DNA from: an uncultured bacterium
GTDB taxonomy: Bacteria; Patescibacteriota; Minisyncoccia; Phycocordibacterales; PALSA-1337
Length of the DNA stretch: 29,551 bases
Assembly: GCA_903905325.1 (NCBI GenBank)
Contig: CAIVGA010000037.1
Location: 1 to 29,551, forward strand
Reading direction: 5' to 3'
In this document: positions 1 to 7,293 of the stretch, piece after piece
How positions within the stretch are numbered: the first letter of the stretch is position 1
How the letters are laid out: every line of letters starts with the position of its first letter
Position numbers and translations under genes: made by a program
Notes under the pieces: model-generated
The model's input: only the letters and a program-made list of their open reading frames with translations
Told to the model about the DNA's origin: nothing
Database searches by the model: none

Positions 1-59
1 ATGCTGCCATGAAGATCGTCGCTGGTACAGCTAGATCTATGGGTATTGATGTAAAATAA
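1..59 (+). CDS. rplK: Ribosomal protein uL11, C-terminal fragment
   Basis: The window opens inside a gene read in the frame that begins at position 3 and ends at the TAA at 57-59. The visible tail reads AAMKIVAGTARSMGIDVK. The GTARSMGI block is the very conserved C-terminal signature of ribosomal protein L11, the 23S-rRNA-binding protein of the GTPase-associated centre. Only about 18 residues are present, so the call rests on this one motif, but the motif is distinctive. A hairpin with a T-run follows 33 bases downstream, so rplK seems to end its transcript here. The usual partner rplA does not follow. Confidence 0.82.
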   Translation, partial: AAMKIVAGTARSMGIDVK

Positions 60-92
60 AAAAGATTTTTTAGGATTTGTATTTAGGAAATT

Positions 93-113
93 TCCCCAAA
101 AAGGGGATTTTTT
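93..113 (+). terminator. Intrinsic terminator after rplK
   Basis: A 5-bp stem (TCCCC at 93-97, GGGGA at 103-107) with an AAAAA loop is followed by TTTTTT at 108-113. It lies just downstream of the rplK stop and faces the minus-strand terminator next to it. Confidence 0.72.
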
Positions 114-117
114 CTAT

Positions 118-157
118 TAAAAAACGTGGCGGAGGATTTTTGGTCCTCGTCACGTTT
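118..157 (-). terminator. Intrinsic terminator of the 193-945 gene
   Basis: Read on the minus strand, a 7-bp stem (122-128 with 151-157) extends through a second paired block (130-136 with 144-149, one bulged base). It is followed directly by TTTTTTA (complement of 118-124). It lies 35 bases past the stop of the minus-strand gene and converges on the rplK terminator. Confidence 0.68.
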
Positions 158-192
158 GGTAAGGAATTACGCCTACTTAAGACTATACTTAC

Positions 193-945
193 TTAAGACC
201 CAGAACTTGTTTGTGGTGCTGGTTTCAAGAACTGGGCGAAATATTTCCGCCGTCTCGGTGTCCATAGAACCTTGTCAAATCCTATCAGTTCACTGGAGAT
301 CGCATCGATGTGCACGAATGAGTTTCGTGTAATATCCTCGATAACTTCACAAATTCCATACTCACGGAAACACTCGTAAGCATAGAACAAGTAGTCGACG
401 TACTGCACACCTTGAAAAAATAAGGCCTCATTCCGATATCGCCGGGCAAGATCCGCCATTACATCGCGTGCTTCTTGAGGGAAGCATGATGGATTTTTCA
501 AAGCAAATTGTAGCAAGAAGCACCGTTGATATTCTGGCCACACACGTTTTCCGAGTTTCTTGTAAACACGTTCGAAGGCTAAGTATTCCCGTAAGTCATC
601 CTCATCCTTCTTGTTCGGTGCGATGACCTCATACCCGAGAATTCCTTCACTTTTGTCGTGAAGTTCCCACGCTCGAGTCAAGATCAGTTCATCCAGAAGT
701 GCGCCATATCGACGCATCCGAATCATTGTCTCTGTGGCCAAATGATTTACTGAAACGCAGTGCTCATGGCCATTTTGTGCCCGGATTTGTTCCCGGAATT
801 CTTTGCGATGTTTGGCGAACCGAAGGATTTTTTCTTGACCTTTTTGAAGTTTCAACCACACTATGTAGGTGTGGCCCAAAATATGATTCTTCTTGGCACG
901 TATTTTTTTCGGCTTTTTACTAATTGGTTGCGCATGTATTGTCAT
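193..945 (-). CDS. Unrecognised soluble protein, 250 aa
   Basis: I do not recognise this family. The protein is soluble, with no signal peptide or membrane segment. It has a very basic N-terminus (residues about 9-20), is mostly helical in appearance, and is rich in Arg, Tyr and Phe. Two histidines and a cysteine near residues 60-64 (HEHC) are visible, but no known catalytic motif. The ATG start is strongly supported by an AAAGGAGGT Shine-Dalgarno (complement of about 951-959) a few bases upstream. Nearly all other genes here lack such a site. Codons more often end in G or C than in the neighbours. It stands alone, with its own terminator at 118-157. Shine-Dalgarno use and codon style suggest a different origin or a different expression mode from the core genes, but this is inference. 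Confidence 0.72.
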   Translation of the reverse strand: MTIHAQPISKKPKKIRAKKNHILGHTYIVWLKLQKGQEKILRFAKHRKEFREQIRAQNGHEHCVSVNHLATETMIRMRRYGALLDELILTRAWELHDKSEGILGYEVIAPNKKDEDDLREYLAFERVYKKLGKRVWPEYQRCFLLQFALKNPSCFPQEARDVMADLARRYRNEALFFQGVQYVDYLFYAYECFREYGICEVIEDITRNSFVHIDAISSELIGFDKVLWTPRRRKYFAQFLKPAPQTSSGS

Positions 946-1036
946 GAGCTACCTCCTTTTATGGTTTCTGCATTAGGTTATTTTCTTACCCACAATTCTT
1001 TTGTCAGACTATCCTAAACTCTATATAAGTCAAGCC

Positions 1037-1603
1037 TTAATTTACATCATATTCCAATAACAACGACCCACCTTCTGTCTGTACACAATTTTTTAGTGTG
1101 AGTTTGTGTTCCATATCATCATTGAATAGTCTGATGCCTTTGCCAAACATGATAGGCTCAATCGTCAAGTATAACGTCTCAACAAGGCCAGATTTCATAA
1201 ACATATTATAAATCGAAGCACCTCCACAGATAGCAACTTCTTTGAAACCTCTATTTTCGAGTTTCTTGAGGAGATCGGCTGGCGAATCAGTCGTCCTTTC
1301 GACTATGGTTTCAGTTTCACCCTTTGTTTCGGTAGTACTCACATCCGCACCTGCAATTTCTCCAGTGCCATATGTTTTTGTTTCACCTTCGAACGCCTCT
1401 GGTGAGTAAACAATGTTTGTACGTCCTTTGAGTGGCTTACCAAGAGTCCTGAATGTTGTGAGGCCCATTACCACGACACCAGCACGCTTGGTCAGTTCCA
1501 CGAAACGTTTCTTGTCCTCCTTGCTTGTCCAAAAAGCAGCGTGATTGGTTTCTTTGGCGATATATCCATCTGCGGTCAAAGCGGCTGATATGAAAGTTTT
1601 CAT
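1037..1603 (-). CDS. Dihydrofolate reductase-like protein (RibD C-terminal/FolA fold)
   Basis: The 188-aa protein starts with MKTFISAALTADGYIA, the N-terminal strand and Asp-Gly turn of the DHFR/RibD-C fold. Further blocks match it: GLTTFRTLGKPLKGRTNIV (about residues 47-65), equivalent to the FolA NADPH-binding segment, and CGGASIYNMF (about 125-134), equivalent to the GGG-x-[IV]-Y motif. The likely role is NADPH-dependent reduction of dihydrofolate or a related pterin/flavin precursor. Thymidylate synthase, SHMT, dCMP deaminase and dUTPase all lie within 6 kb, which favours DHFR activity: ThyA makes one dihydrofolate per dTMP. RibD-type pyrimidine reductase is the main alternative; no other riboflavin gene is visible. 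It is divergent from the cytidylyltransferase gene, with 73 bases between the two starts. Confidence 0.8.
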   Translation of the reverse strand: MKTFISAALTADGYIAKETNHAAFWTSKEDKKRFVELTKRAGVVVMGLTTFRTLGKPLKGRTNIVYSPEAFEGETKTYGTGEIAGADVSTTETKGETETIVERTTDSPADLLKKLENRGFKEVAICGGASIYNMFMKSGLVETLYLTIEPIMFGKGIRLFNDDMEHKLTLKNCVQTEGGSLLLEYDVN

Positions 1604-1658
1604 AAATGATAAGGGATTTTGTTAACTGTAAAGTATTGATAAATGACTGCATGAAGAT

Positions 1659-1669
1659 TATACTATACA
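1659..1669 (+). promoter_or_regulatory. Probable -10 region of the cytidylyltransferase gene
   Basis: Overlapping TATACT (1659-1664) and TATACA (1664-1669) lie 12 and 7 bases before the ATG at 1677. The closer one would give a leaderless transcript. Confidence 0.45.
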
Positions 1670-1676
1670 AACTACT

Positions 1677-2291
1677 ATGACCACAAAAGGATTTGTAACG
1701 AATGGAGGAATATTTGCTCTCGGATCAAATTTCAAAGATCGTTTTGTACCTAATTATAAAAAACTCAAGGCTTTGGTTGATCACTGCAAGGCGATAGGTT
1801 TGAAAATCGTTTTGACTCAAGGTGTTTATGATATGGCACATATTGGACACGCTCGATATTTCGAGGAAGCTCGCAAACACGGTGATCTTTTGGTCGTTGG
1901 TGTAGATAGTGACAAGAAGGTGCGTGCTCGAAAGGGTCCAGATCGTCCAGTTGTGCCACAAGCTGAGCGTTTGGAAATGGTTACACATTTACGTTCTGTC
2001 GATATTGTCACCGTGAAGGAGCACAATCATCCACGTTGGCACCTCGTGAGGACAGTTCATCCAGATATTCTCATTGTTACGAAGGAGACATTCAAAAAAT
2101 ACAACAAAAAACAAATAGCAGAATTACGCTCATATTGTGGCAAAATGGTTGTTCTAAATCCTATGGCTACTACCTCGACTAGTGCCAAGATTCGTTTGCT
2201 CCAGCTCAAACTAGCAAAACGTTTTGAAAAAGCTATTATTCCTAAGCTAGGAGATATGATCAATGACGCTCTCGGCCATGACAAAAAATAA
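1677..2291 (+). CDS. Cytidylyltransferase-like nucleotidyltransferase (RfaE2/HldE-C type)
   Basis: The 204-aa protein has the HxGH nucleotidyltransferase signature: a strand, then GVYDMAHIGHARYFEEA (HIGH at about residues 57-60), then LLVVGVDSDKKVRARKGPDRPV and PQAERLEMV. This order closely follows the ADP-heptose synthase nucleotidyltransferase domain (RfaE2) and related glycerol-3-phosphate/ethanolamine-phosphate cytidylyltransferases. A late TSTSAKIR block matches the C-terminal Ser-Thr/Arg nucleotide-binding motif. It should transfer a nucleotidyl group to a sugar or polyol phosphate. The true substrate cannot be read from sequence, and no heptose pathway gene is nearby. The N-terminal 40 residues are an extension before the domain. 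The 3' end overlaps the start of the next gene, so the two are probably translationally coupled. Confidence 0.82.
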   Translation: MTTKGFVTNGGIFALGSNFKDRFVPNYKKLKALVDHCKAIGLKIVLTQGVYDMAHIGHARYFEEARKHGDLLVVGVDSDKKVRARKGPDRPVVPQAERLEMVTHLRSVDIVTVKEHNHPRWHLVRTVHPDILIVTKETFKKYNKKQIAELRSYCGKMVVLNPMATTSTSAKIRLLQLKLAKRFEKAIIPKLGDMINDALGHDKK

Positions 2292-3210
2292 AGAGGCGCC
2301 AAGTGGCGCAAAAAAGGTAGCTGGCGCAAAAATAATTGTCGCATACATTCCGGTATTGCATGAGGGTTATAAGCGCTTGTTTGAAAAACACCATGACGCC
2401 AGTCAGCTTTTTCTTCTAGGTGAAAAAATCACCAGTAATTTTCGCCAGCTTACAAAAGATATTCGGGCTCTCAAGCCGGAACTGATTAAGAAGTCTATTG
2501 AAGCGTGGGGGAGATTTGAAAAAGTAGAGATTGTTGATGAAGAAGGACTGGCTGATTTGGCACAAATTAGACAGACGACTGTCGCAGAAAGTGCTGGTTT
2601 AGAAATTATCATGCCAGATGAGGATATTATGCATGAGCTTACGGAGAAATTTTTGCCGGCTGAAAGTTTGTCCAAAAATAATATAAAATTAACTTTCGAT
2701 TCTATATTCCTCCGCTGGGACAAACATTCTTCCTTCAAAAATAATCCAATAGAAGCAGATCAAAAGACTTCTATTAAAGAATCTGACAGGAAAATTATCT
2801 CTTTGCTACGTACTGAAGCAGATAAAAGCTCAGATTTTTGGCGCCAAATCGGTGCGGCTATAGTTAAAGATGGAAAGATTGTCTCAATGACACACAATCG
2901 TTCTGTGCCTGTAGAAGGTCTAAATTACACAGAAGGGGATCCTCGCTCCGATTTTCACAAAGGCGTTAATGTCGAACTTTCTTTGGTTTTCCATTGCGAA
3001 GCTGCGCTTATAGCCGAAGCTGCCAAGAAGGGTATTTCTCTTGAAGGTGCTGAATTATTTGTCACAACTTTTCCTTGTCCGCCTTGTGCAAAATTGGTGG
3101 CTTATTCTGGTATCAAGAAGATTTATTACGCAGATGGTTATGGAGTTTTAGACGGTGAACGTGTTCTAAAAAGTCAGGGAGTTGAGGTTGTATTTGTTGA
3201 CACAAAATAA
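2263..3210 (+). CDS. dCMP deaminase-like protein with extra N-terminal domain
   Basis: The C-terminal half (about residues 180-315) is a zinc cytidine/deoxycytidylate deaminase domain. HCE at 244-246 supplies the zinc His and the catalytic Glu, and PCPPC at 271-275 supplies the zinc cysteines C272 and C275. Spacing and the GAAIVKDGKIVSMTHNR strand-turn fit the dCMP deaminase group. The likely reaction is dCMP to dUMP, feeding thymidylate synthase nearby; tRNA or other nucleotide deamination is possible. About 150 N-terminal residues do not belong to the deaminase; their alternating strands and helices and a VLHEGYKRLF segment look like a decayed HIGH-type Rossmann domain. The listed start overlaps the preceding gene by 29 bases. 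An in-frame ATG at 2278 is an equally good start. Confidence 0.8.
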   Translation: MTLSAMTKNKEAPSGAKKVAGAKIIVAYIPVLHEGYKRLFEKHHDASQLFLLGEKITSNFRQLTKDIRALKPELIKKSIEAWGRFEKVEIVDEEGLADLAQIRQTTVAESAGLEIIMPDEDIMHELTEKFLPAESLSKNNIKLTFDSIFLRWDKHSSFKNNPIEADQKTSIKESDRKIISLLRTEADKSSDFWRQIGAAIVKDGKIVSMTHNRSVPVEGLNYTEGDPRSDFHKGVNVELSLVFHCEAALIAEAAKKGISLEGAELFVTTFPCPPCAKLVAYSGIKKIYYADGYGVLDGERVLKSQGVEVVFVDTK

Positions 3211-3290
3211 GTTTACATATAGTATCGAATTTAGGTTTTGTATTAAGCTAAAAACAGAACAATTAATCAGTAATAACCTGGGAGGTCATT

Positions 3291-3953
3291 GTGTTAGAAG
3301 AGAAGATTCAACCGAGTCAGCCGTATCGTTGTGTATTGGAAATGTTTAGTGTCCTCAAGGCACTTAACCCGACATTGGAATTTGTCGGGCGCCTGTTCAA
3401 TACCAGCAACTTCGAATATTACCTGAAGCAGGTTCAGGATTTCATTGCTGGTAAATGTGCATTTTGTCCGCCAGATCCGGCGCAAAACAATATCCTCGAG
3501 CATTTATCGAGTCCATTGTGGATGGTGTGGGTCAATAAGGTCGCTGCACGACCGGGACAGGATTATCAGTTGATTATCGTTCCACGGCGCCACGTATTAC
3601 ATTATACGGAACTCAATACAAAGGAGATCATCGACCTATTCGATGTATTGCGTGCGGTTATAAATGAATTCAAATTCACCGGTTACTCATTGGTCATCCG
3701 ATCTGGGGATCCGGCTCACCATGCTGGCAGCATCGCACACCTTCATGTGAATGTTCATCACGCGAATGGCAGTGGTAAGCTGGAGGTTACACTCGGTAAG
3801 AGTGAAGCTGACCTCAACAGTAAACTTCCGGTCCTCCTTGTTTGGGAAAAGATGCGGCTCAATCTTGCTTCGGGCCATCACAGACACGACGGTCTCACTC
3901 CAGAAGAAATGGAGTTGATCAAGCCGAAGGATAAGAAGCCCAAGGCTTCGTAA
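3291..3953 (+). CDS. HIT-superfamily protein with HxHxN active-site variant
   Basis: The 220-aa protein carries a HIT-like core: a CAFC zinc pair (C56, C59), the strand YQLIIVPRRHVLHY (about 92-105) and the active-site segment HLHVNVHH (H150, H152, N154, H156). The canonical HIT motif is HxHxHxx. Here the third histidine is Asn, which recalls the GalT/Ap4A-phosphorylase branch where it is Gln. A nucleotidyl transferase, phosphorylase or hydrolase activity on a nucleoside phosphate is plausible. About 50 residues precede the zinc pair, and the C-terminus is a Lys-rich tail. The GTG start is chosen because GGGAGGT lies 5 bases upstream, a strong Shine-Dalgarno that is rare in this window. Codon use is richer in G/C-ending codons than in the neighbours. 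A terminator follows at 3996. Confidence 0.76.
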   Translation: MLEEKIQPSQPYRCVLEMFSVLKALNPTLEFVGRLFNTSNFEYYLKQVQDFIAGKCAFCPPDPAQNNILEHLSSPLWMVWVNKVAARPGQDYQLIIVPRRHVLHYTELNTKEIIDLFDVLRAVINEFKFTGYSLVIRSGDPAHHAGSIAHLHVNVHHANGSGKLEVTLGKSEADLNSKLPVLLVWEKMRLNLASGHHRHDGLTPEEMELIKPKDKKPKAS

Positions 3954-3995
3954 GACAGCCCGTCAAACTAATTGATTCGTTAAATCACCAAAGAT

Positions 3996-4026
3996 GCCGA
4001 CTCTCGAGTGGAGTTGGCTCTTTTTT
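3996..4026 (+). terminator. Intrinsic terminator between convergent HIT genes
   Basis: An 8-bp stem (GCCGACTC at 3996-4003, GAGTTGGC at 4011-4018, one G-T pair) with a 7-base loop is followed by TCTTTTTT. It ends the plus-strand HIT gene and lies just before the stop of the opposing HIT gene. Confidence 0.82.
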
Positions 4027-4039
4027 ATTTCACTGGTTT

Positions 4040-4513
4040 TTACCCCTTCTTATAATTCTTCGACTGTCCAAATTTCATTTTCCAACCCTCATCATTTGCA
4101 AGTGCGTCCAGATCAGGCTCTATCATATGGGCGTGTATGTGTAGAACACTATTTCCATATGAGCCATGCTCAGGATTACTACCAAAACGTATAGCTAGGA
4201 CACCTCCTGGGATGTTTCGCCTAACTGTCTCTTCCTGGAAAAACTGTATAAGCTCGGCGCCAGCAGCAGGATTCATTTCTTTTATATGTTCAATATGAGT
4301 CTTATATATCGCAAGGAGCTGATGTTTAACTTTTTCGTATGGCCACTGATTGTCAGTGAATGTCCAGAATTTTCCTTCTTTCAAAATAGGATTCTTATGA
4401 TATTTTGCCAAATTTTCTGGACAAAAAGGGCAGTGTTTCTGTGCAGCAATTTCATCCATGACCTTTTTTTGGTCTTCACGTCGGACATTATCAGTAATTA
4501 CGAATTGGCTCAT
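4040..4513 (-). CDS. HIT-family nucleotide hydrolase/transferase
   Basis: The 157-aa protein is a compact HIT protein. The catalytic segment is HIHAHMI (H125, H127, H129), the full HxHxHxx triad, with H127 the expected nucleophile. CPFC (C28, C31) near the N-terminus matches the zinc-binding pair of many bacterial HIT proteins. Members hydrolyse nucleoside phosphoramidates or dinucleoside polyphosphates; the substrate here is unknown. It starts 21 bases after the stop of thyA on the same strand with no terminator between, so the two are probably one transcript. No Shine-Dalgarno is seen before its ATG. It converges on a second, different HIT gene (3291-3953), sharing only the general fold and the CxxC idea. 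Confidence 0.88.
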   Translation of the reverse strand: MSQFVITDNVRREDQKKVMDEIAAQKHCPFCPENLAKYHKNPILKEGKFWTFTDNQWPYEKVKHQLLAIYKTHIEHIKEMNPAAGAELIQFFQEETVRRNIPGGVLAIRFGSNPEHGSYGNSVLHIHAHMIEPDLDALANDEGWKMKFGQSKNYKKG

Positions 4514-4534
4514 TTTGGGGGCTTAAATTTTTTA

Positions 4535-5470
4535 TTAAATCGCGACTGGAATAGCCTTAATTCCTGGATGAGGATTGTAATCTGACAAAGTAAAGTCATC
4601 TTTTCTAAATTCAAATAAATCTTTTTTTGCCAAACCTTCAGGGCTGAGAGTCATGGTTGGGAAGACACGAGGCTCTCGCTTGAGCATTTCTTCTACAGCT
4701 GGAATTTGGTCGACATAAATATGTGCATCAGAAATAGTATGGATATATTCATAAGGTTCGAGACCGGTCGCCGCCGCGATAGCCATGAGAAGCGCAGCAT
4801 ACTGCGCCATATTTGCAGGAATACCGACTGGCACATCACCAGACCTTTGCATCATGTGAAGTGTGAGCTTGTTATTGAGAACACGTAAGTGGATCCATCC
4901 ATGACAAGGTGCGACGACGACTTTCTGTTGCTTGCCAGTTCCACGAATAGTGTATTGAGGAATCCATGGAGTGATGAAGTGTGTGCGGAGATGAGGAAAT
5001 TCACGGATTTGTTCTACGATGTTTTTGAATTGATTGAAAGTACCACCTTCAGATGTAGGGAAGTCATGGAAAGCTGCTCCATAAGAACCTGGACCGAGGT
5101 CGCCAGTTTCTAGACCACGTTTTTTGCATTTGGCCTCTGTGCCCCAAGGTGCCCACCAAGAACAACCAAAATCTTCGAGCTGTTTCAACGTACGTGCCCC
5201 ATTTATGAAGCCTAGAATTTCTGCGATAGCTTGTTGCCAAATCGTCACAGGCAAAGTCGGTGAAGTCTTTGGACTCATATTTCTCTCTGTGATAATAGGA
5301 AAACCATTCTCGAGTTTGAAATGCATAGATCCAGCACCCATCAAAGTAATAGCATCAGTCTCTTGCTGAGTATTTGTGCGAATTCCTTGTTCTAGAATGC
5401 GGCGGAGCAAGTCGCGGTACTGTGTATCGGGCGTGCGTTCACTTACAGGCTTCATTGCAAATTGGGACAT
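4535..5470 (-). CDS. thyA: Thymidylate synthase
   Basis: The 311-aa protein methylates dUMP to dTMP using 5,10-methylene-tetrahydrofolate. The catalytic cysteine lies in APCHGW (C189). RSGDVPVGIPANMAQYA (about 209-225) matches the phosphate-binding Arg-Ser and the dUMP-binding Asp/Asn segment, usually RSCD or RSND. HTISDAHIYVDQ (about 244-255) is the conserved His/Tyr region, and the C-terminus DYNPHPGIKAIPVAI fits the family's closing tail. Insertions relative to the E. coli enzyme account for the longer length. A second in-frame Met at residue 6 is an alternative start, but a -10 hexamer 6 bases before the first ATG supports the longer form. It leads a two-gene transcript with the HIT gene and is divergent from glyA. 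Confidence 0.94.
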   Translation of the reverse strand: MSQFAMKPVSERTPDTQYRDLLRRILEQGIRTNTQQETDAITLMGAGSMHFKLENGFPIITERNMSPKTSPTLPVTIWQQAIAEILGFINGARTLKQLEDFGCSWWAPWGTEAKCKKRGLETGDLGPGSYGAAFHDFPTSEGGTFNQFKNIVEQIREFPHLRTHFITPWIPQYTIRGTGKQQKVVVAPCHGWIHLRVLNNKLTLHMMQRSGDVPVGIPANMAQYAALLMAIAAATGLEPYEYIHTISDAHIYVDQIPAVEEMLKREPRVFPTMTLSPEGLAKKDLFEFRKDDFTLSDYNPHPGIKAIPVAI

Positions 5471-5476
5471 AGTGAT

Positions 5477-5485
5477 ATTTTACAG
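5477..5485 (-). promoter_or_regulatory. -10 element of thyA
   Basis: On the minus strand CTG-TAAAAT ends 6 bases before the thyA ATG, so transcription should begin at or next to the start codon. Confidence 0.55.
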
Positions 5486-5530
5486 GTTTAATAATGTTAT
5501 CTTGGCATTTTAACTCATTGGTTATTTTTA

Positions 5531-5539
5531 TGCTACAAT
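5531..5539 (+). promoter_or_regulatory. Extended -10 element of glyA
   Basis: TGC-TACAAT ends 7 bases before the glyA ATG at 5547. There is no room for a Shine-Dalgarno after the expected transcription start. Confidence 0.65.
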
Positions 5540-5546
5540 TTCTCTT

Positions 5547-6818
5547 ATGAAAGACATTCAAATCAAAAAACTCATAGACGCCGAGAAGAAGCGTCAGAAG
5601 AAAGTTATAAACCTGATTGCGTCGGAGAATTACGTTTCAAAGGATGTACTTGAAGCTCTTGGTTCTGAACTTACCAACAAATACGCCGAAGGTTATCCTG
5701 GCAAAAGATATTATGGTGGTAATGAGATTGTAGACAAGATCGAGTCACTTTGTATTGAGCGCGCCCTAAAACTTTTCAACCTCGATCCAAAAGAGTGGCA
5801 TGTAAATGTTCAGCCTCTGTCTGGTTCGCCAGCCAACCTTGCTGTTTACCTCGCTTTGTTGCCTCCACCAAAATTTGTACCTCCTGGAACAAAAGACGCA
5901 AACGGAGTCGCCATAACTACAGCTGCGCCCGCCAAAATCATGGGTATGTCACTCGATCAAGGAGGTCACCTTACTCATGGTCAGAAAGTTTCTGCTACTG
6001 GTAAATTCTGGCAACAAATTCCATATGGTCTCGACGCTACAACAGAAATGCTCAATTATGATCAGTTGCGTGAACTTGCTATGAAGGAAAAGCCAGCGCT
6101 CATCGTCAGTGGTTATACTGCTTATCCTCGAACTATCGACTGGGCTCGCATGAAAGAAGTTGCTGTCGCCTCCGAAGCAATGCTCATGGTGGACATGTCT
6201 CATATCGCCGGTCTAGTGGCTGGAGGTGTTTATCCTTCACCATTTAAATATGCCGATGTTGTTACGACGACTACGCACAAAACTCTTCGTGGTCCACGCG
6301 CAGCTATGATTTTTGTACGAAAAGATTCGCGTGAGCTCGACAAGAAAATCGACAAAGCCATCATCCCGGGTTTGCAGGGAGGTCCTCATATAAATCAGAT
6401 TGCAGCCGTGGCTGTGACTTTGAAAGAAGCCATGACTCCAGCTTTCAAGAAATACGCTCGTCAAGTCGTGAATAATGCTGCGGTTTTGGCAGAAGAGCTC
6501 AAAGCACGTGGCTGGCGTTTGATTTCCGGTGGTACTGATTCACATCTTATACTCATAGATACTTGGAATAATGGAAAGAAAAATGATTACGGTGTAGGTG
6601 CTGCGCGTGGTGCTGGTGGAATTACTGGTAAAGAAGCAAGTGAGAGACTTGAGCGTGCTGGCATTATTGTCAACAAAAATGGCATTCCTTTTGATACGCG
6701 ACCACCGACAGATCCTTCTGGTATTCGTGTTGGAAGTGCTGCCGAAACTACTCGCGGTGCCAAAGAAAAAGATTTTCGTGCTATTGCAAAGAGGATTGAT
6801 GAGATATTGAGGAAATAA
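5547..6818 (+). CDS. glyA: Serine hydroxymethyltransferase
   Basis: The 423-aa PLP enzyme interconverts serine plus tetrahydrofolate and glycine plus 5,10-methylene-tetrahydrofolate. The start LIASENYVSKDVLEALGSELTNKYAEGYPGKRYYGG is the family's N-terminal signature. The PLP Schiff-base lysine is K245 in TTTTHKTLRGPRA, preceded by the VDMSHIAGLVAGG segment that contacts the cofactor. The C-terminal TPPTDPSGIRVGSAAETTRGAKEKDF-type block is also present. Length is close to the bacterial norm, with a small insertion around residues 110-125. It lies head-to-head with thyA and three bases before dut, so it supplies the one-carbon donor used by ThyA. Transcription starts from an extended -10 at 5531. 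Confidence 0.96.
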   Translation: MKDIQIKKLIDAEKKRQKKVINLIASENYVSKDVLEALGSELTNKYAEGYPGKRYYGGNEIVDKIESLCIERALKLFNLDPKEWHVNVQPLSGSPANLAVYLALLPPPKFVPPGTKDANGVAITTAAPAKIMGMSLDQGGHLTHGQKVSATGKFWQQIPYGLDATTEMLNYDQLRELAMKEKPALIVSGYTAYPRTIDWARMKEVAVASEAMLMVDMSHIAGLVAGGVYPSPFKYADVVTTTTHKTLRGPRAAMIFVRKDSRELDKKIDKAIIPGLQGGPHINQIAAVAVTLKEAMTPAFKKYARQVVNNAAVLAEELKARGWRLISGGTDSHLILIDTWNNGKKNDYGVGAARGAGGITGKEASERLERAGIIVNKNGIPFDTRPPTDPSGIRVGSAAETTRGAKEKDFRAIAKRIDEILRK

Positions 6819-6821
6819 AAC

Positions 6822-7247
6822 ATGAAAATATTCGTCAAAAAATTGAAGCCTGATGCAAAATTGCCGTCGTACGCTCATCCTGGTGATGTGGGTATGGATG
6901 TCTATTCTCTTGAAGATAAAGTTTTGAAAGCTGGTGAGCATCACATTTTCTTTAATGGTTTTTCAATGGAATTTCCAACTGGTTATGCGGTTATCGTGAA
7001 GGACAAAGGTGGTATTTCCAAAGCTGGTCTGCATACAATGGGTGGTGTCTATGACGCAGGGTATCGTGGTGAATATAATGTGCATCTGGTCAATTTGAGT
7101 GATAAAGAATATAAGGTCGAAAAAGGTGACAAGATCGCTCAACTCATAATGTATCCTGTAGAAATTCCTGAAATTTCTGAGACGACGGAGGATTTGAGTG
7201 AATCGTCTCGCGGAGAAGGGAGGTTTGGGAGTACGGGGAGGAAGTAG
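6822..7247 (+). CDS. dut: dUTP diphosphatase (dUTPase), trimeric type
   Basis: The 141-aa protein hydrolyses dUTP to dUMP and pyrophosphate, limiting uracil in DNA and feeding ThyA. All five trimeric-dUTPase motifs are visible in order: motif 1 PGDVGMDVYS (about 20-29), motif 2 KDKGGISKAG (usually P-R-S-G-L-A, here changed), motif 3 GVYDAGYRGE with the uracil-binding Tyr and catalytic Asp, motif 4 GDKIAQLI, and motif 5 RGEGRFGSTG. Motif 2 with DKGGIS in place of PRSG is the one deviation; it resembles the dCTP deaminase/archaeal branch, but the complete motif 5 favours dUTPase. It is separated from glyA by only three bases and has no promoter of its own, so the two are co-transcribed. Confidence 0.9.
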   Translation: MKIFVKKLKPDAKLPSYAHPGDVGMDVYSLEDKVLKAGEHHIFFNGFSMEFPTGYAVIVKDKGGISKAGLHTMGGVYDAGYRGEYNVHLVNLSDKEYKVEKGDKIAQLIMYPVEIPEISETTEDLSESSRGEGRFGSTGRK

Positions 7248-7264
7248 CCGGTAAAAAGTTTTTT

Positions 7265-7286
7265 AGTTTGAGTCTGTGATATACTT
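7265..7286 (+). repeat. Copy 1 of duplicated promoter segment
   Basis: The segment AGTTTGAG-TC-TGTGATATACTT recurs at 8010-8032 with CTT in place of TC. Each copy sits right before the start codon of a small membrane-protein gene. It contains the extended -10 TGA-TATACT. Confidence 0.75.
7277..7285 (+). promoter_or_regulatory. Extended -10 element of the 7294 gene
   Basis: TGA-TATACT ends 8 bases before the ATG at 7294. It lies inside the duplicated segment 7265-7286. Confidence 0.62.
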
Positions 7287-7293
7287 TTGATAC

